From positions 1 to 64,000 of the forward strand of contig NZ_LDOV01000037.1 in assembly GCF_001029435.1 (NCBI RefSeq): a stretch of 64,000 nucleotides of DNA, read 5' to 3'. Below are positions 19,223 to 28,732 of this stretch, in pieces. Source of the DNA: Photobacterium aphoticum (GTDB taxonomy: Bacteria; Pseudomonadota; Gammaproteobacteria; Enterobacterales; Vibrionaceae). Each line of letters begins with the position of its first letter. The first letter of the stretch is position 1. The notes under the pieces were generated by a model. The model did not search any database. It saw only the letters and a program-made list of their open reading frames with translations, and had not been told where the DNA came from. The position numbers and the translations under genes were made by a program.

Positions 19223-20038
19223 TCAGGTTCTCGATGGGTCGTCTGGCACCGTCGGTGTGTCGATGTACCACACTTTATGTTGTTTCCGACAGGCCTTTAA
19301 GGTTCCGGAGGTATCGTCGTTATCATTGCGTAACTGATAATCGAGATAACGACAGGTGAACACCCCATCCACATCCTTTTCCGGCAAGGTACTGGCAGCT
19401 TCAATCAGCGCTTTTGACGGTAACAGTGAGGACACCAGCGAGTTAGGCTGTGTCGAAAGAATATCCCGCGAGATCACGTTACTTTGCGCATAGTCACTGT
19501 GCACATAGCCTTTGATCATCCCTCTTTGCTCCACCAGCAACCAAGGGGTATCCGTCACACGCGCCATCGCATGGAACACTTCGCCTTTTTGCAGTACCCC
19601 CAGGATGTCCCCTTTCAGCCCCGGCTCACTGCGAATATTGAGGTTCGCATTGGAATGGTAAGGAATGTCAACAAACTGAAGATCATGCTGAATGTTCACC
19701 GCTTCGGCTGAAGGGTGTTTGACCTCAACGGTACGCCATTCTTGCGGCTGGACACGGATGATCCATTTCGCGTACGTGCGGGGATCGCGTCCCTGCCATT
19801 CACTGCCTTTTTCTGACTCCAAGGCATCGAGCATTTGCTCCAAAAACACATCACGGCTGCGTTGGCTCAAATAGAAATCCAACTGATCGCTCAATACGGT
19901 CACACTGTGTGCATGGGTCTCTTGCAGCGTTTCCGCTTCACGCTCCACTTGTGCTTGCGGCATGGTTTGACACCCGGACAGCACCAACCCACTCAGGACG
20001 ACACCCATCAGCCCGATACGCTTTGTCGCCTTCTTCAT
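19223..20038 (-). CDS. SH3-domain lipoprotein, function unknown
   Basis: 271-residue predicted lipoprotein: signal sequence with lipobox LSGC (Cys23). A bacterial SH3-like domain lies about residues 115-185 (NLNIRSEPGLKGDILGVLQK...GYVHSDYA), a fold often found on cell-wall-associated proteins. The C-terminal part has three cysteines (FTCRYLDYQ, LKACRKQ). GGAGGG precedes the ATG. Nothing in the neighbourhood fixes the role; a periplasmic peptidoglycan or envelope function is a guess. Confidence 0.75.
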   Translation of the reverse strand: MKKATKRIGLMGVVLSGLVLSGCQTMPQAQVEREAETLQETHAHSVTVLSDQLDFYLSQRSRDVFLEQMLDALESEKGSEWQGRDPRTYAKWIIRVQPQEWRTVEVKHPSAEAVNIQHDLQFVDIPYHSNANLNIRSEPGLKGDILGVLQKGEVFHAMARVTDTPWLLVEQRGMIKGYVHSDYAQSNVISRDILSTQPNSLVSSLLPSKALIEAASTLPEKDVDGVFTCRYLDYQLRNDNDDTSGTLKACRKQHKVWYIDTPTVPDDPSRT

Positions 20039-21096
20039 CCCTTTTCCCTCCTATCAATGTCCTTCCGGCAGTCAGATCAGTTTTCGGTGCCTTCGCCCGC
20101 TACACCGCGATGTGTGGCCGTTATGCTCACATCCCCGAGCTCGGCGTGCTCCCTCTTCCTGAACCATCGGTGGTTGCATCTCACGATTTTCCGTTTTTGA
20201 CCCCAAGACAAACATCACCGCAAAGATCGTTGGACGATCATCCTCAATCATGATGTCCTCCCCATACAGCGTATGCCCCATTGCAACATACACCTGTTGG
20301 CAAGCTTATTAACAGGCGCGATCACTCAAACTTCCAAGCGCCTCATTCAATTGATGTTGTTTGCAACGCGCATACAGTGCGGTGTGACACCTCAATCCCA
20401 AATTTACGCACTGTCCGTGTACAACACCGCCATAACGCGCCGGGAAATACCCAAAACCGATCACACGTTAGCGCCCACAGCCGGGCACTAAAGCATCAAG
20501 CCCATGAGCTGGCGACCTGTTTTCACGCCACGTGCCTGCACCCGAAATCTCGCTCAGGTTACGCAGACAAGCTGAAAAATCAAATGAAAATAATTGCATA
20601 TATTCAAGAGCCTATCCCAAATAGACATAGCCTTTATCGGGTTTTATAACCCTCCGTTACACGGTGTGAATGCCCGTCTTCCCGTCTGCAACCCATTTGG
20701 TACGAAAGGCCTGTGAGTGACCACGATTTACACCCGCGTTTTCACCGAAAATGCGCACGATTCACACAAGCCAAACGTCCCCCCGAAAGCCATCCCGTGC
20801 CACACTGTTGATGCAAAAGGTATAACGGCACGGGTAGCCAGGCGGTATAAAAAATGTACTTTTCCGACGCACATCACACCCTGATTTTCACCCTGTGCAG
20901 GCCTCTCGGGGGTGTGCCGATAACTTGCCCGATGCACACACCGTGCTCTTCATGCGCCCAAACCTGGCGCACGGTGGGGCTCTCCCCCCTTTTTCGCCCG
21001 ATGCCCTCTTTGTGTTGTCTCCTTCTTACCTTCCCCCCTCGTTCTTCTCGCAGATACGACCCGGCATTCATCGCCTTCACGACACAGCAATGTACT

Positions 21097-21120
21097 AACC
21101 TCATGATAATCAATGAGGTT
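21097..21120. promoter_or_regulatory. inverted repeat, possible operator
   Basis: AACCTCAT (21097-21104) and ATGAGGTT (21113-21120) are exact inverted copies around GATAATCA. The centre ATGATAATCA resembles part of a Fur box, but the outer halves do not match. There is no T-run, so it is not an obvious terminator. It lies about 250 bp before the GntR-family gene. Confidence 0.35.
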
Positions 21121-21340
21121 TAGCGTATTCTAACGGGCCATTGCGAAACGGAAGGTCTCTGCCACCGCCGCCCTTACCTTTGACGGCGATACCGAGGATG
21201 CAGAGGGTTCAGGGAGGCTCCCTTGGCTGTGATGCCTCTCACGCTTTGGCCTGTGCTTTGCGACTTCAAGCACAATTTAACGATTGAATGAGCAAAAACT
21301 ATTGAGCTTTTTACCCACAGGATTATCCTGCCACCAACAA

Positions 21341-21354
21341 CTGGTTTAAACCAG
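21341..21354. promoter_or_regulatory. HutC-type GntR operator
   Basis: CTGGTTTAAACCAG is a perfect 14-bp palindrome whose core GTTTAAAC fits the published HutC-subfamily operator pattern GT-N-TA-N-AC. It lies 12 bp before the likely GTG start of the HutC-type regulator, so autorepression of the operon is the simplest reading. Confidence 0.65.
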
Positions 21355-21366
21355 ATGGAGAAAACA

Positions 21367-22077
21367 GTGAAAACCATGAATTATGTCAGCCTTGTCCGCG
21401 AACGTTTTGAGCAGTGGTTAAGCGAGAGCAACCTGCCTGCGGGGGCGAAGCTGCCATCCGAACGCGAACTGTGTGAATTGCTGGACACCAAACGCATGAC
21501 GTTGCGTCAGGTGTTGATCGAATTGGAAGTGGAATCGCGCATTTTCCGTAAGAACCGCAGTGGATGGTTTATCACACCCAGCAAGTTTATTTATAACCCG
21601 AAATGCCTCTCCAGTTTTAATGAAGAAGCACTCGCTCAAGGACGCAAACCGTTTTGGGATTATTTAGATAAAACACGCGTTGATAATGCCCCAACCGATG
21701 TTGCGGCGCTATTTTCTGCAGACTCACACCCGCCGATTCAAAAAATCACGGGGTGGTGTGGATTAGATGCCCACAAAGTGTTTTATCACGAGTCGTATAT
21801 TAATACGCACGTCGCCCCCGACTATATTGAACAATTGAGCGATCAATCGTTTGCCGCATTATGGCAAGCTTATTATGGCCAACAGTTAACGATCCAAAAA
21901 CTGGCCTTTAAACCGGTCAATATGCCACCGGAAGCGTGTAAAGAATTAGGCGTTGCACCGAATTCCTTCGGTATTTTAATTGAAAAGCACCGCGCCAATG
22001 AACAGAAACAAGTGGTTCACATCGACTTTGAATATTGGCGATTTGAATCCGTCGAATTAGTGATTAACGATTTATAA
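21367..22077 (+). CDS. GntR/HutC-family regulator with UTRA domain
   Basis: About 236 residues. The N-terminal winged HTH is clear (GAKLPSERELCELLDTKRMTLRQVLIELE), followed by a UTRA-type effector domain (HKVFYHESYINTHVAPDYIE...). GTG 21367 is preferred as start because GGAG (21357-21360) lies six bases upstream; the earlier ATG at 21355 overlaps that ribosome binding site, and ATG 21376 is another option. A matching operator palindrome lies directly upstream. Eight bases separate its stop from the isomerase gene, so it is co-transcribed and likely senses the cluster's substrate. Confidence 0.85.
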   Translation: MKTMNYVSLVRERFEQWLSESNLPAGAKLPSERELCELLDTKRMTLRQVLIELEVESRIFRKNRSGWFITPSKFIYNPKCLSSFNEEALAQGRKPFWDYLDKTRVDNAPTDVAALFSADSHPPIQKITGWCGLDAHKVFYHESYINTHVAPDYIEQLSDQSFAALWQAYYGQQLTIQKLAFKPVNMPPEACKELGVAPNSFGILIEKHRANEQKQVVHIDFEYWRFESVELVINDL

Positions 22078-22085
22078 GGAAAGCT

Positions 22086-23093
22086 ATGTTAACCCACACA
22101 CCTCACGTCTTGGCAGAGCGTGCCGCGCAGATCCCCCTTTACCTGCACGCCTATGCGTTTCATTTAAATATGCGTTATGAACGTCTGTTACCCAACGATC
22201 TGCTCGATATTGCCCACCAGCAAGATCTGCGTGGGGTGAAAATTCACGTCGAAGATGGCGAATCCCAATCACTGCGTACCTTTAGCGACGATGCTTTTGC
22301 CCAATTCAAAGCGAAAGCGGCCGCGTACCAGCTGGATATTCACATCGAAACCAGCGCCTCCGATCCGGCAACGCTGGATGAAGCGATGCGTATCGCCCAT
22401 GCCACGGGAGCAACATCGGTGCGTTTTTACCCGCGCTATGAAGGCCATCTCTCTACGGTGTTAGCGAAAATCCAACAGGACTTGGCCTATTTACGCCAGT
22501 TTGATGATTGCGGCCTGACGTTCACCATTGAGCAGCATGAAGATCTCAAAGGCCATGAACTGGTCACGCTGGTAGAAAACAGCGGCATGAAAAATCTCTC
22601 TATCCTGTTTGATTTTGGCAACATGATCAACGCCAACGAACAGCCGCTAGACGCACTGGCCGTCATGGCACCACACATTACGCAGGTTCACATTAAAGAT
22701 GCGAAATGCCTGAAAGAAGGCAAAGGCTGGGGCCATGAAGCCTGCCGTACCGGCCATGGCGATCTCCCTCTGAAGGCCATGCTGACAGAATTGCTACAAC
22801 TGGGTGATACGCACCCACAAGTCATGGCCTTTGGTCTGGAAGAAGAAGTGGATTACTACGCGCCGGCGTTCCGTTTTGATGATGAAGGGGACGACCCATG
22901 GATCCCTTGGCGTGATGCCAGCTTCACGCCACTGCCAAGCGATGAGGCCCGAGATGCCCGCCTGGCCTTAGAACAACAGCATGCGCTGGAACAGATCGCC
23001 TTTATTCGTCGCCTTTGCCAAGAGATCCACGATGAACACATCGCGTTGGCACAGCAGACCACACACACAGAACAGGCAATGACAACCGCCTAA
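22086..23093 (+). CDS. sugar phosphate isomerase/epimerase (TIM barrel)
   Basis: 335-residue member of the xylose isomerase-like TIM-barrel family. Metal-ligand candidates lie in the typical strand-end positions: FTIEQHEDLKGHE (Glu), LSILFDFGNM (Asp), TQVHIKDAK (His/Asp), GHGDLPL and FGLEEEVDYYAP (Glu). Members isomerise or epimerise sugars, inositol derivatives or sugar acids; the actual substrate is not visible. The C-terminus has an extra helical, glutamine-rich tail. GGAAAG precedes the ATG and it follows the GntR gene by eight bases. Confidence 0.75.
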   Translation: MLTHTPHVLAERAAQIPLYLHAYAFHLNMRYERLLPNDLLDIAHQQDLRGVKIHVEDGESQSLRTFSDDAFAQFKAKAAAYQLDIHIETSASDPATLDEAMRIAHATGATSVRFYPRYEGHLSTVLAKIQQDLAYLRQFDDCGLTFTIEQHEDLKGHELVTLVENSGMKNLSILFDFGNMINANEQPLDALAVMAPHITQVHIKDAKCLKEGKGWGHEACRTGHGDLPLKAMLTELLQLGDTHPQVMAFGLEEEVDYYAPAFRFDDEGDDPWIPWRDASFTPLPSDEARDARLALEQQHALEQIAFIRRLCQEIHDEHIALAQQTTHTEQAMTTA

Positions 23094-23261
23094 CGTCTCA
23101 TTCCGCCTTTGTCATTCACAACCTGACACCTCGTAGGAGGCGGGACGCGTATTGCCTGAAATCAAGACAGGGTGTGCCTGTGATACCTCACGTATCAACG
23201 CACCCTGCCTGTCCCATATTGTTATTTTTATTATTGCGTTACAGTACGTAGGAATATGACT

Positions 23262-24518
23262 ATGCTCATGAATAAATGGATCCGGCTTTGCTTTTTAATT
23301 CTTGGCGGCGGCACCATCTTTAAATTATCCAGTATGAAAGATGTCTTTTATGTCCCGATGCAAGAAGACTGGGGATTAACCAATACACAAATTGGCCTCA
23401 GTTTTACGGTATATACCATTGTACAAACCACCGGTTTATTTCTTTCCCTGTATATTGCCGATCGCTTTTCGAAAAAACTGTTATTACCGGCCGGATTAAT
23501 TGGCGTGGGATTATGTGGCTTATATTTAAGTACCCTTCCACCTTTTACCGGTTATTTGATCGCATTTGCCGCCATGGCCTTTTTTGCTGATGTTTTATAT
23601 TGGCCGGTATTATTAAAAGCGGTCCGCTTATTAGGGACAAAGGAAGAACAAGGCCGTTTATTTGGCTTTCTGGAAGCCGGCCGTGGCGTTATCGATGTGA
23701 TCATCGCCTCCGGTGCGCTGTTTGTCTTTGTTCAGTTCGGCGAAGGCAAAGCGGGCATGCAGGCCGGTTTGATGTACTACACCTTAGTGACATTGGCTGT
23801 CGGTATTATCACTTACTTCATTGTCGACAACGATGACGCGGTGCCTGCCACAAAGGGCAAAGACACCAACCTGGAAGTACTCAAAGGGATCAAACATGTC
23901 TTAACCAGCACGAACGTCTGGCTGGCAGCTCTGGGGATCTTCTTTGTTTATTCCGCCTACTGTGGCCTGACTTACTTCATCCCGTTCCTGAAAGAAATCT
24001 ATGCCCTGCCTGTGGCGCTGGTCGGTGCCTACGGTATCATCAACCAGTATGCGCTGAAAATGGTCGGTGGCCCGGTCGGTGGCTTTCTGGCTGACAAAGT
24101 GGCCAAATCCCCAACGGTTTACCTGAAGTGGACTTTCTTACTGTCTGCGATAGCGATGTGCCTGTTTGTGCAGCTGCCCCACGCTTCCATGAACGTGTAT
24201 CTCGGCATGGCGGCAACCTTGGGCTTTGGTGCCATTATCTTCTCCCAACGTGCGATCTTCTTTGCGCCAATGGATGAAATCGGGACGCCACGTCAATACG
24301 CGGGCTCCGCCATGGCTTTTGGTTGTATTATTGGTTACATGCCGGCCATGTTCGGTTACACCATTTACGGCTGGTTATTGGATAACTTTGAGGGGATCAC
24401 CGGGTATAACTACGTGTTCTATACCATGATGGCCTTCAGCCTGTGTGGCTTCGTGTGCTCGTCATTGCTGGCCAAACGCTTGAAACAACCGGTACCAGAG
24501 GCTCTGCAAACAGCGTAA
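23262..24518 (+). CDS. MFS transporter, probably for the cluster's sugar-like substrate
   Basis: About 418 residues with twelve hydrophobic segments. The N-terminal DVFYVPMQEDWGLTNTQIGL segment in the first loop is typical of a subgroup of carbohydrate and organic-acid carriers related to YihN. Start codons at 23256, 23262 and 23268 are in frame; TAGGA at 23249-23253 fits ATG 23262 best. It lies 168 bp after the isomerase gene and ends at a strong terminator, so it probably belongs to the same regulon. Substrate unknown. Confidence 0.8.
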   Translation: MLMNKWIRLCFLILGGGTIFKLSSMKDVFYVPMQEDWGLTNTQIGLSFTVYTIVQTTGLFLSLYIADRFSKKLLLPAGLIGVGLCGLYLSTLPPFTGYLIAFAAMAFFADVLYWPVLLKAVRLLGTKEEQGRLFGFLEAGRGVIDVIIASGALFVFVQFGEGKAGMQAGLMYYTLVTLAVGIITYFIVDNDDAVPATKGKDTNLEVLKGIKHVLTSTNVWLAALGIFFVYSAYCGLTYFIPFLKEIYALPVALVGAYGIINQYALKMVGGPVGGFLADKVAKSPTVYLKWTFLLSAIAMCLFVQLPHASMNVYLGMAATLGFGAIIFSQRAIFFAPMDEIGTPRQYAGSAMAFGCIIGYMPAMFGYTIYGWLLDNFEGITGYNYVFYTMMAFSLCGFVCSSLLAKRLKQPVPEALQTA

Positions 24519-24546
24519 TACCGCTTACTTATCCCTCTATACCTTG

Positions 24547-24582
24547 AAAAGCGCATGACCCGAAAGTCATGCGCTTTTATTA
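24547..24582. terminator. bidirectional terminator after the MFS gene
   Basis: AAAAGCGCATGAC (24547-24559) pairs perfectly with GTCATGCGCTTTT (24566-24578), followed by more T. It lies between the MFS gene and the convergent cytochrome gene ending at 24606. Confidence 0.93.
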
Positions 24583-24605
24583 TACGTTGATAACATTTTG
24601 TCTGT

Positions 24606-26231
24606 TTATCGACGAGACGGACGCTCCGGTCGGGTCGGGCGCTCAGGACTTGAGAAATGGATCGGCTCTGACTTCACCTCTCCGCCATGTTGCATGCGGC
24701 TCTCTTTAAAGGGCTGCAAACGGTATGGCTGTGGTGCTTGCACCGTACTCTCATCACTGAGGGTTTTCAGGTACGCCACCACGTCCGCTTCATCTTGTGC
24801 CGTTAGACGCAGATCCCCCACCCCAAAACGGGCCACGTTCTGATCCACTTCCGGTACCGGCCAGCAGTTAGCCGCCATCGCTTCAGAAGAAGTCAGGGTT
24901 TCATCCGCACACTGTGTTTTGCCAAAGAAACAGGCCGTAGACACCGCCATGCGTTCTTCATCGCTGGTGGCTGCCGCACAGGCGGTTTCTTGTGCTGGCG
25001 TCATTGGCGTCGAGCTATTGTAGAAGTGGATCAACTCTTCCAGACTCTTGAACCACCCATTGTGGGTATAGGCCTTCACAAAACTTGGATGAGGACGCTT
25101 ATCGACATTACGCAGCGTCGGCACTTTGTGCTCCCCTCGGTGAGCTTCTTGCGAGGTGGTCGCAAACAAACCGACATCGGCTTCCGGCGAATTGGGGATT
25201 TCGAAATTACGCGGTACCCCAATGTTGAAGTAACGGTCATTGGTATAACGCTCAAACGCCCCCACCCCTTGGTCGTTACCACTCTGGTGACAGAAGAAAC
25301 AACGGGCACCCGGTGGACGAGTCGTGGCACTGAACACGCCATAGAACAAGTCATGACCTCGGTTTTCTTCTGCTGTGAAATCATCCAACGGGAAGAGGCC
25401 ATCCGCATCGTTTTTCAATGCCACATCGCGCTTGGAATCAAAGCGGTTGTTATCGGCCGACATTTGCCAGGCCGCAATAGCCAACGCAAAACGGGCAAAC
25501 ACTTTATCAACATGGACATCCCCACAGCGCAAGGCCGTTCCGAAGGCGTAGTTATACAACTGTGGCCCCCACTGGGTTTTACTGACTTGCTCACAGACGG
25601 ATTTCTTGGTCGGCTTGGCCTGCTCCACCGGATTAGTGAACGGACTGGCATGGGCCTGATCGGCCAGTGGGCCTAAGTATTTCCGGTACATATCATCGTA
25701 TTTCCCCCGCAGCTGAGCGAAGATCTCAATCTTATGGTACCCCTCAATCATGTCCCCTTCTGCCCGCCCATTCCAAAAGGCGCCGCCACACGGTGCTGGC
25801 CCGCCAAAAGCCGGACAGTTGGGATCAAAATTACTTAACCCTTCAATCTTGCCCTCATCATTATGGAACTGGGCATACTGGTTTGTCGGCGGCTTCAGGG
25901 TGCCGACTAAAATGCCGTCTGAACCCGTGACCGCCACATCGGTCAGGTTGGTCTGGGAGTCATTATTGGTCCCGCCGGTTGAGCCGGTGTGGCAGGTCGA
26001 ACAGGACATATTGTTGTTCACGGAGATATCTTCAAAAAACAGACGTTTGCCCATCTCCTCGATATATGTCATCTCGTCCTCGTTCGCCTGTGCACCGAAC
26101 GTGCTCAGGGCTAACAAAGTGGCCATGCCAATCTGATAACCCAGCGTCCGCCGCCGCAGGTCGGTGATCGGGGAAATGGCCTGTGTGATGTAAGGTTGGT
26201 GATCGTGATTCATTGCTCGCCCTCTTCTCAT
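24606..26231 (-). CDS. diheme cytochrome c peroxidase/MauG-family protein
   Basis: 541-residue periplasmic protein. A hydrophobic stretch near residues 31-49 (GYQIGMATLLALSTFGAQA) acts as signal or anchor. There are two haem-attachment motifs, CSTCH (77-81) and CFFCH (311-315), as in bacterial diheme peroxidases and MauG, but the chain is much longer than the usual 320-350 residues, with inserts between the haem domains and a C-terminal tail. Start ATG 26231 has GGAGG six bases upstream; ATG 26213 is a second option. Proposed role: hydrogen peroxide reduction or a MauG-like oxidation in the periplasm. It stands alone. Confidence 0.8.
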   Translation of the reverse strand: MRRGRAMNHDHQPYITQAISPITDLRRRTLGYQIGMATLLALSTFGAQANEDEMTYIEEMGKRLFFEDISVNNNMSCSTCHTGSTGGTNNDSQTNLTDVAVTGSDGILVGTLKPPTNQYAQFHNDEGKIEGLSNFDPNCPAFGGPAPCGGAFWNGRAEGDMIEGYHKIEIFAQLRGKYDDMYRKYLGPLADQAHASPFTNPVEQAKPTKKSVCEQVSKTQWGPQLYNYAFGTALRCGDVHVDKVFARFALAIAAWQMSADNNRFDSKRDVALKNDADGLFPLDDFTAEENRGHDLFYGVFSATTRPPGARCFFCHQSGNDQGVGAFERYTNDRYFNIGVPRNFEIPNSPEADVGLFATTSQEAHRGEHKVPTLRNVDKRPHPSFVKAYTHNGWFKSLEELIHFYNSSTPMTPAQETACAAATSDEERMAVSTACFFGKTQCADETLTSSEAMAANCWPVPEVDQNVARFGVGDLRLTAQDEADVVAYLKTLSDESTVQAPQPYRLQPFKESRMQHGGEVKSEPIHFSSPERPTRPERPSRR

Positions 26232-26778
26232 TGCAGCCTCCATTACGCGTTTGTCCGTAACCGGATGGGGTCATTTTAGTGATGCAGTGACGGCGTATGC
26301 CTAAATATCCTGCCTATCCCGGCAACACGCTCCCTCCCACGTTTGTCGCAGGAAAAAAAAGCGAGAGGCCGTGATCGAAAAGACATTGGCACACGTAGTC
26401 ATTCACAATCACAGTATTAACCACAATGTTTGTGCGAGATGCGCAACCCTCCCCGAGTATTAGCAATAAAATACACGTACATTCCCTAATACAAATTGTT
26501 CCGTTTGGTGCAAGGGTATTACGGCAAAGACAGTGCAATGAGACGGTCTTATTCTCACACTGTTTGCCTGTTTTATTAGACAGATTGAGAAAAAGAGGAA
26601 AAGCCCGCCTTGATTGCAGCAAGGGCGGCTTACATGAGATCGCGATCCGGTTTATACGAAACAGACCTAAAGGAGAAAAGCGAGCGTGCGGCCATCATCA
26701 CACCCTCAGGGCGCACCGGTTGTGTGGTGTCATCATGCCCGCTAATAACAAGCCACACTCACCAGCTAGGGACAACGC
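26232..26778. other. intergenic region between divergent genes
   Basis: 547 bp without an acceptable gene. It includes an imperfect 12-bp hairpin (26601-26612 with 26620-26631) and a GATCGCGATC palindrome (about 26638-26647). The haem protein is read leftwards and a small lipoprotein rightwards, so both promoters should lie here. Confidence 0.5.
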
Positions 26779-27270
26779 ATGAACAACTTACACCGTGTCG
26801 GGATCCTCGCTCTGGCCACCTTCGCCACAGCCTGTACCACGACCGAACAGACAGCGGTCAATACACAACAGATAGGTTGGCTGCACGGCAATTGCTTGGC
26901 CATTAAACAGGCGGATATCCCTGCCGCTTCACGCTTTACCGTCGTACACCTGGACAATAAGCAGCATGAAGAACAAGCGGTGATCACCCGCCCCAGTTAT
27001 ACCACAGACACCTGCTATGCCCAATTTGCCAATCGTGCTGAAGTGAACAAAGCAGCGGGCTACCATTTTTATCAGGTTCGCACCCAGCAGCCAGTCAATT
27101 TTGCCATTGGTGTATTGGGTAAAACCGCCCAGCGCGATAAGGTGGCCTACACGTACTGCCATACCCGTGACGGCATCCAATTTTCTGCCGCCCAAGACGG
27201 TAAAACACTCTGGCAGGGGGATTACTACTTAGGCTACGACGCGCTGCCGACCTGTAAACCCGCGCCGTAA
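26779..27270 (+). CDS. small predicted lipoprotein, function unknown
   Basis: 163-residue protein with a short signal peptide and lipobox-like FATAC (Cys19). The mature part has four cysteines (NGNCLA-type segment GNCLAIK, DTCYAQ, YTYCHTRDG, PTCKPAP) that could form two disulfides. AGGGA precedes the ATG. No family recognised. It is followed by a gene on the opposite strand. Confidence 0.7.
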   Translation: MNNLHRVGILALATFATACTTTEQTAVNTQQIGWLHGNCLAIKQADIPAASRFTVVHLDNKQHEEQAVITRPSYTTDTCYAQFANRAEVNKAAGYHFYQVRTQQPVNFAIGVLGKTAQRDKVAYTYCHTRDGIQFSAAQDGKTLWQGDYYLGYDALPTCKPAP

Positions 27271-27358
27271 TCGCTCTCTCAATCACCGCAACACATAAAC
27301 GCCATAAGCCACACGCCACTCACGCGGTTTTCTGCGCTTGTGGCGCTTATCCCTTTTG

Positions 27359-28525
27359 TCATTTTGCGGCAGATTGCCGATCGCCCCACTGGGTGATCTG
27401 CCGATTTACCGCATGAAAACGTTCGATGTAGGCGAGGTAATCCGGCATGGCGATATCCGCCAATACTGCGCCTGCGACATTGCGGAGTTCCTGCACGGAG
27501 GTCATCGCCAAATCCGGCCAATGTTGATGCTGCGCAATATAATCGGCTTCGGGTAACTCAGAGAGCATGGCCGTGTGCGCATAATAGTGATAAACCGTAT
27601 TGGTGGTTAGATGTGGCTTGTACACGAGACGCGCCATCCACAAAGGAATCGGTTGCTCGGCCGAAAACAGATCTCCCCGAGCAACCATCGACAAATGATA
27701 GCCATGCGGTAACAGAAATTCATAAGCGAGCGGCACACGCAGACTGCGTTCTTGTGGGGTCAGTTGGGTGATCCACACGGCAGGAAAATCAACCCGCAGT
27801 GCCGCTACACGGTGCAACCACACCAGATGTTCTTCAAACATCTGCAAATAAACTAATTTGCCGATCACCGTCATCTCGGCGGCCAGATGACGGCGCAGGT
27901 GCTGCATCTGAGTCGTGACGTTATCCACTAACGCCGCCAGTGCAGCGCTGGATTGCCGTGCCGCATCAGGCTTGTGGGATGCAGCGATGCGATGGGCGTC
28001 ATACCACCATTGCGTCAGTTGTAAGCGGTTGGCCTGGATCAGGTATTGATAAAAAGGTATCGGCGTATCATCGGCCACCGGCAGCAACGGATTGGCCGGT
28101 GCCGACTGAAGGACGAGCTGAAAACGGGCGATCAAAGTTGTATATTGCGCCAGCACCGGGGCAATCTTGTTTTTTGCCGCTAACAGTTGATCTGGACACC
28201 TGTCTTGGGTGAAATCACACAATGCCACCTCATCTTCGACCGGCAAAGGCAGGGTGTGAGGAAGACTCAGCGCGGAGCGATCCTGACTGGCTTGGTAGGC
28301 GTGCAGATAGGCCTGCCCGACCGTCACTGGCGTGTTCTCTGCCGCCGTGCCGATACCGAGTAAATACGCGTAACTCTGTCCGCCTTCGCTGGCCATCGCC
28401 GCCGAAGAAACGGGCACTTCACGCACAACAGGGGCAATGAAGGGGGCAATGGCGGGATCTAACGGATCATCCCATTGCCATACACTGCCTAACACACTGA
28501 TCACACTGACGATAACACCTAACAT
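27359..28525 (-). CDS. hypothetical membrane-anchored protein
   Basis: 388-residue protein with an N-terminal hydrophobic segment (MLGVIVSVISVLGSVWQW) that is probably an uncleaved anchor or signal, and a largely helical remainder. One close cysteine pair (ALCDFTQDRCPD, about residues 101-109) could form a disulfide in the periplasm. GGAG/GAGG precedes the ATG. I recognise no family and no functional motif. Confidence 0.65.
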   Translation of the reverse strand: MLGVIVSVISVLGSVWQWDDPLDPAIAPFIAPVVREVPVSSAAMASEGGQSYAYLLGIGTAAENTPVTVGQAYLHAYQASQDRSALSLPHTLPLPVEDEVALCDFTQDRCPDQLLAAKNKIAPVLAQYTTLIARFQLVLQSAPANPLLPVADDTPIPFYQYLIQANRLQLTQWWYDAHRIAASHKPDAARQSSAALAALVDNVTTQMQHLRRHLAAEMTVIGKLVYLQMFEEHLVWLHRVAALRVDFPAVWITQLTPQERSLRVPLAYEFLLPHGYHLSMVARGDLFSAEQPIPLWMARLVYKPHLTTNTVYHYYAHTAMLSELPEADYIAQHQHWPDLAMTSVQELRNVAGAVLADIAMPDYLAYIERFHAVNRQITQWGDRQSAAK

Positions 28526-28732
28526 ACCTCTCCCCTACTGCGACGCTACGGCCTATCCATTTGCCCGGACATAGGGTATCGCCGCCGCCGGTAAAAAGAG
28601 AGTGTGCTTTTCTCTTTATCACAAAAAACGGAAGCGACCCCGCACTCTGCACGTTACCATGACAGGTACATACATGGCTTGATCATGCTTCCGTATTGCG
28701 CTTACCGTTACCGGCCGCTTAAACGGCAGGGG

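Larger units (their letters stand above)
20039..21366. other. 1.3 kb non-coding region before the GntR gene
   Basis: Open frames on both strands here are short, start-poor and rich in His, Cys, Arg and Thr, as expected for chance frames, and I accept none. Visible structure includes a perfect 8-bp inverted repeat at 21097-21120 and a perfect 14-bp palindrome at 21341-21354 directly before the GntR gene. The length is unusual for this otherwise dense window and could hide a small RNA or a decayed gene. Confidence 0.5.

Noticed and set aside
20072..20293. 73-codon minus-strand frame before the SH3 lipoprotein gene
   Set aside because: No ribosome binding site and no similarity; it overlaps the probable promoter of the lipoprotein gene.
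20281..20649. 122-codon open frame in the 1.3 kb non-coding stretch
   Set aside because: Composition is dominated by His, Arg, Cys and Asn, no ribosome binding site is present and no family is recognised; it reads as a chance frame.
21100..21118. Possible Fur box
   Set aside because: Only the central ATGATAATCA agrees; the outer halves do not, and the neighbouring genes have no iron-related role.
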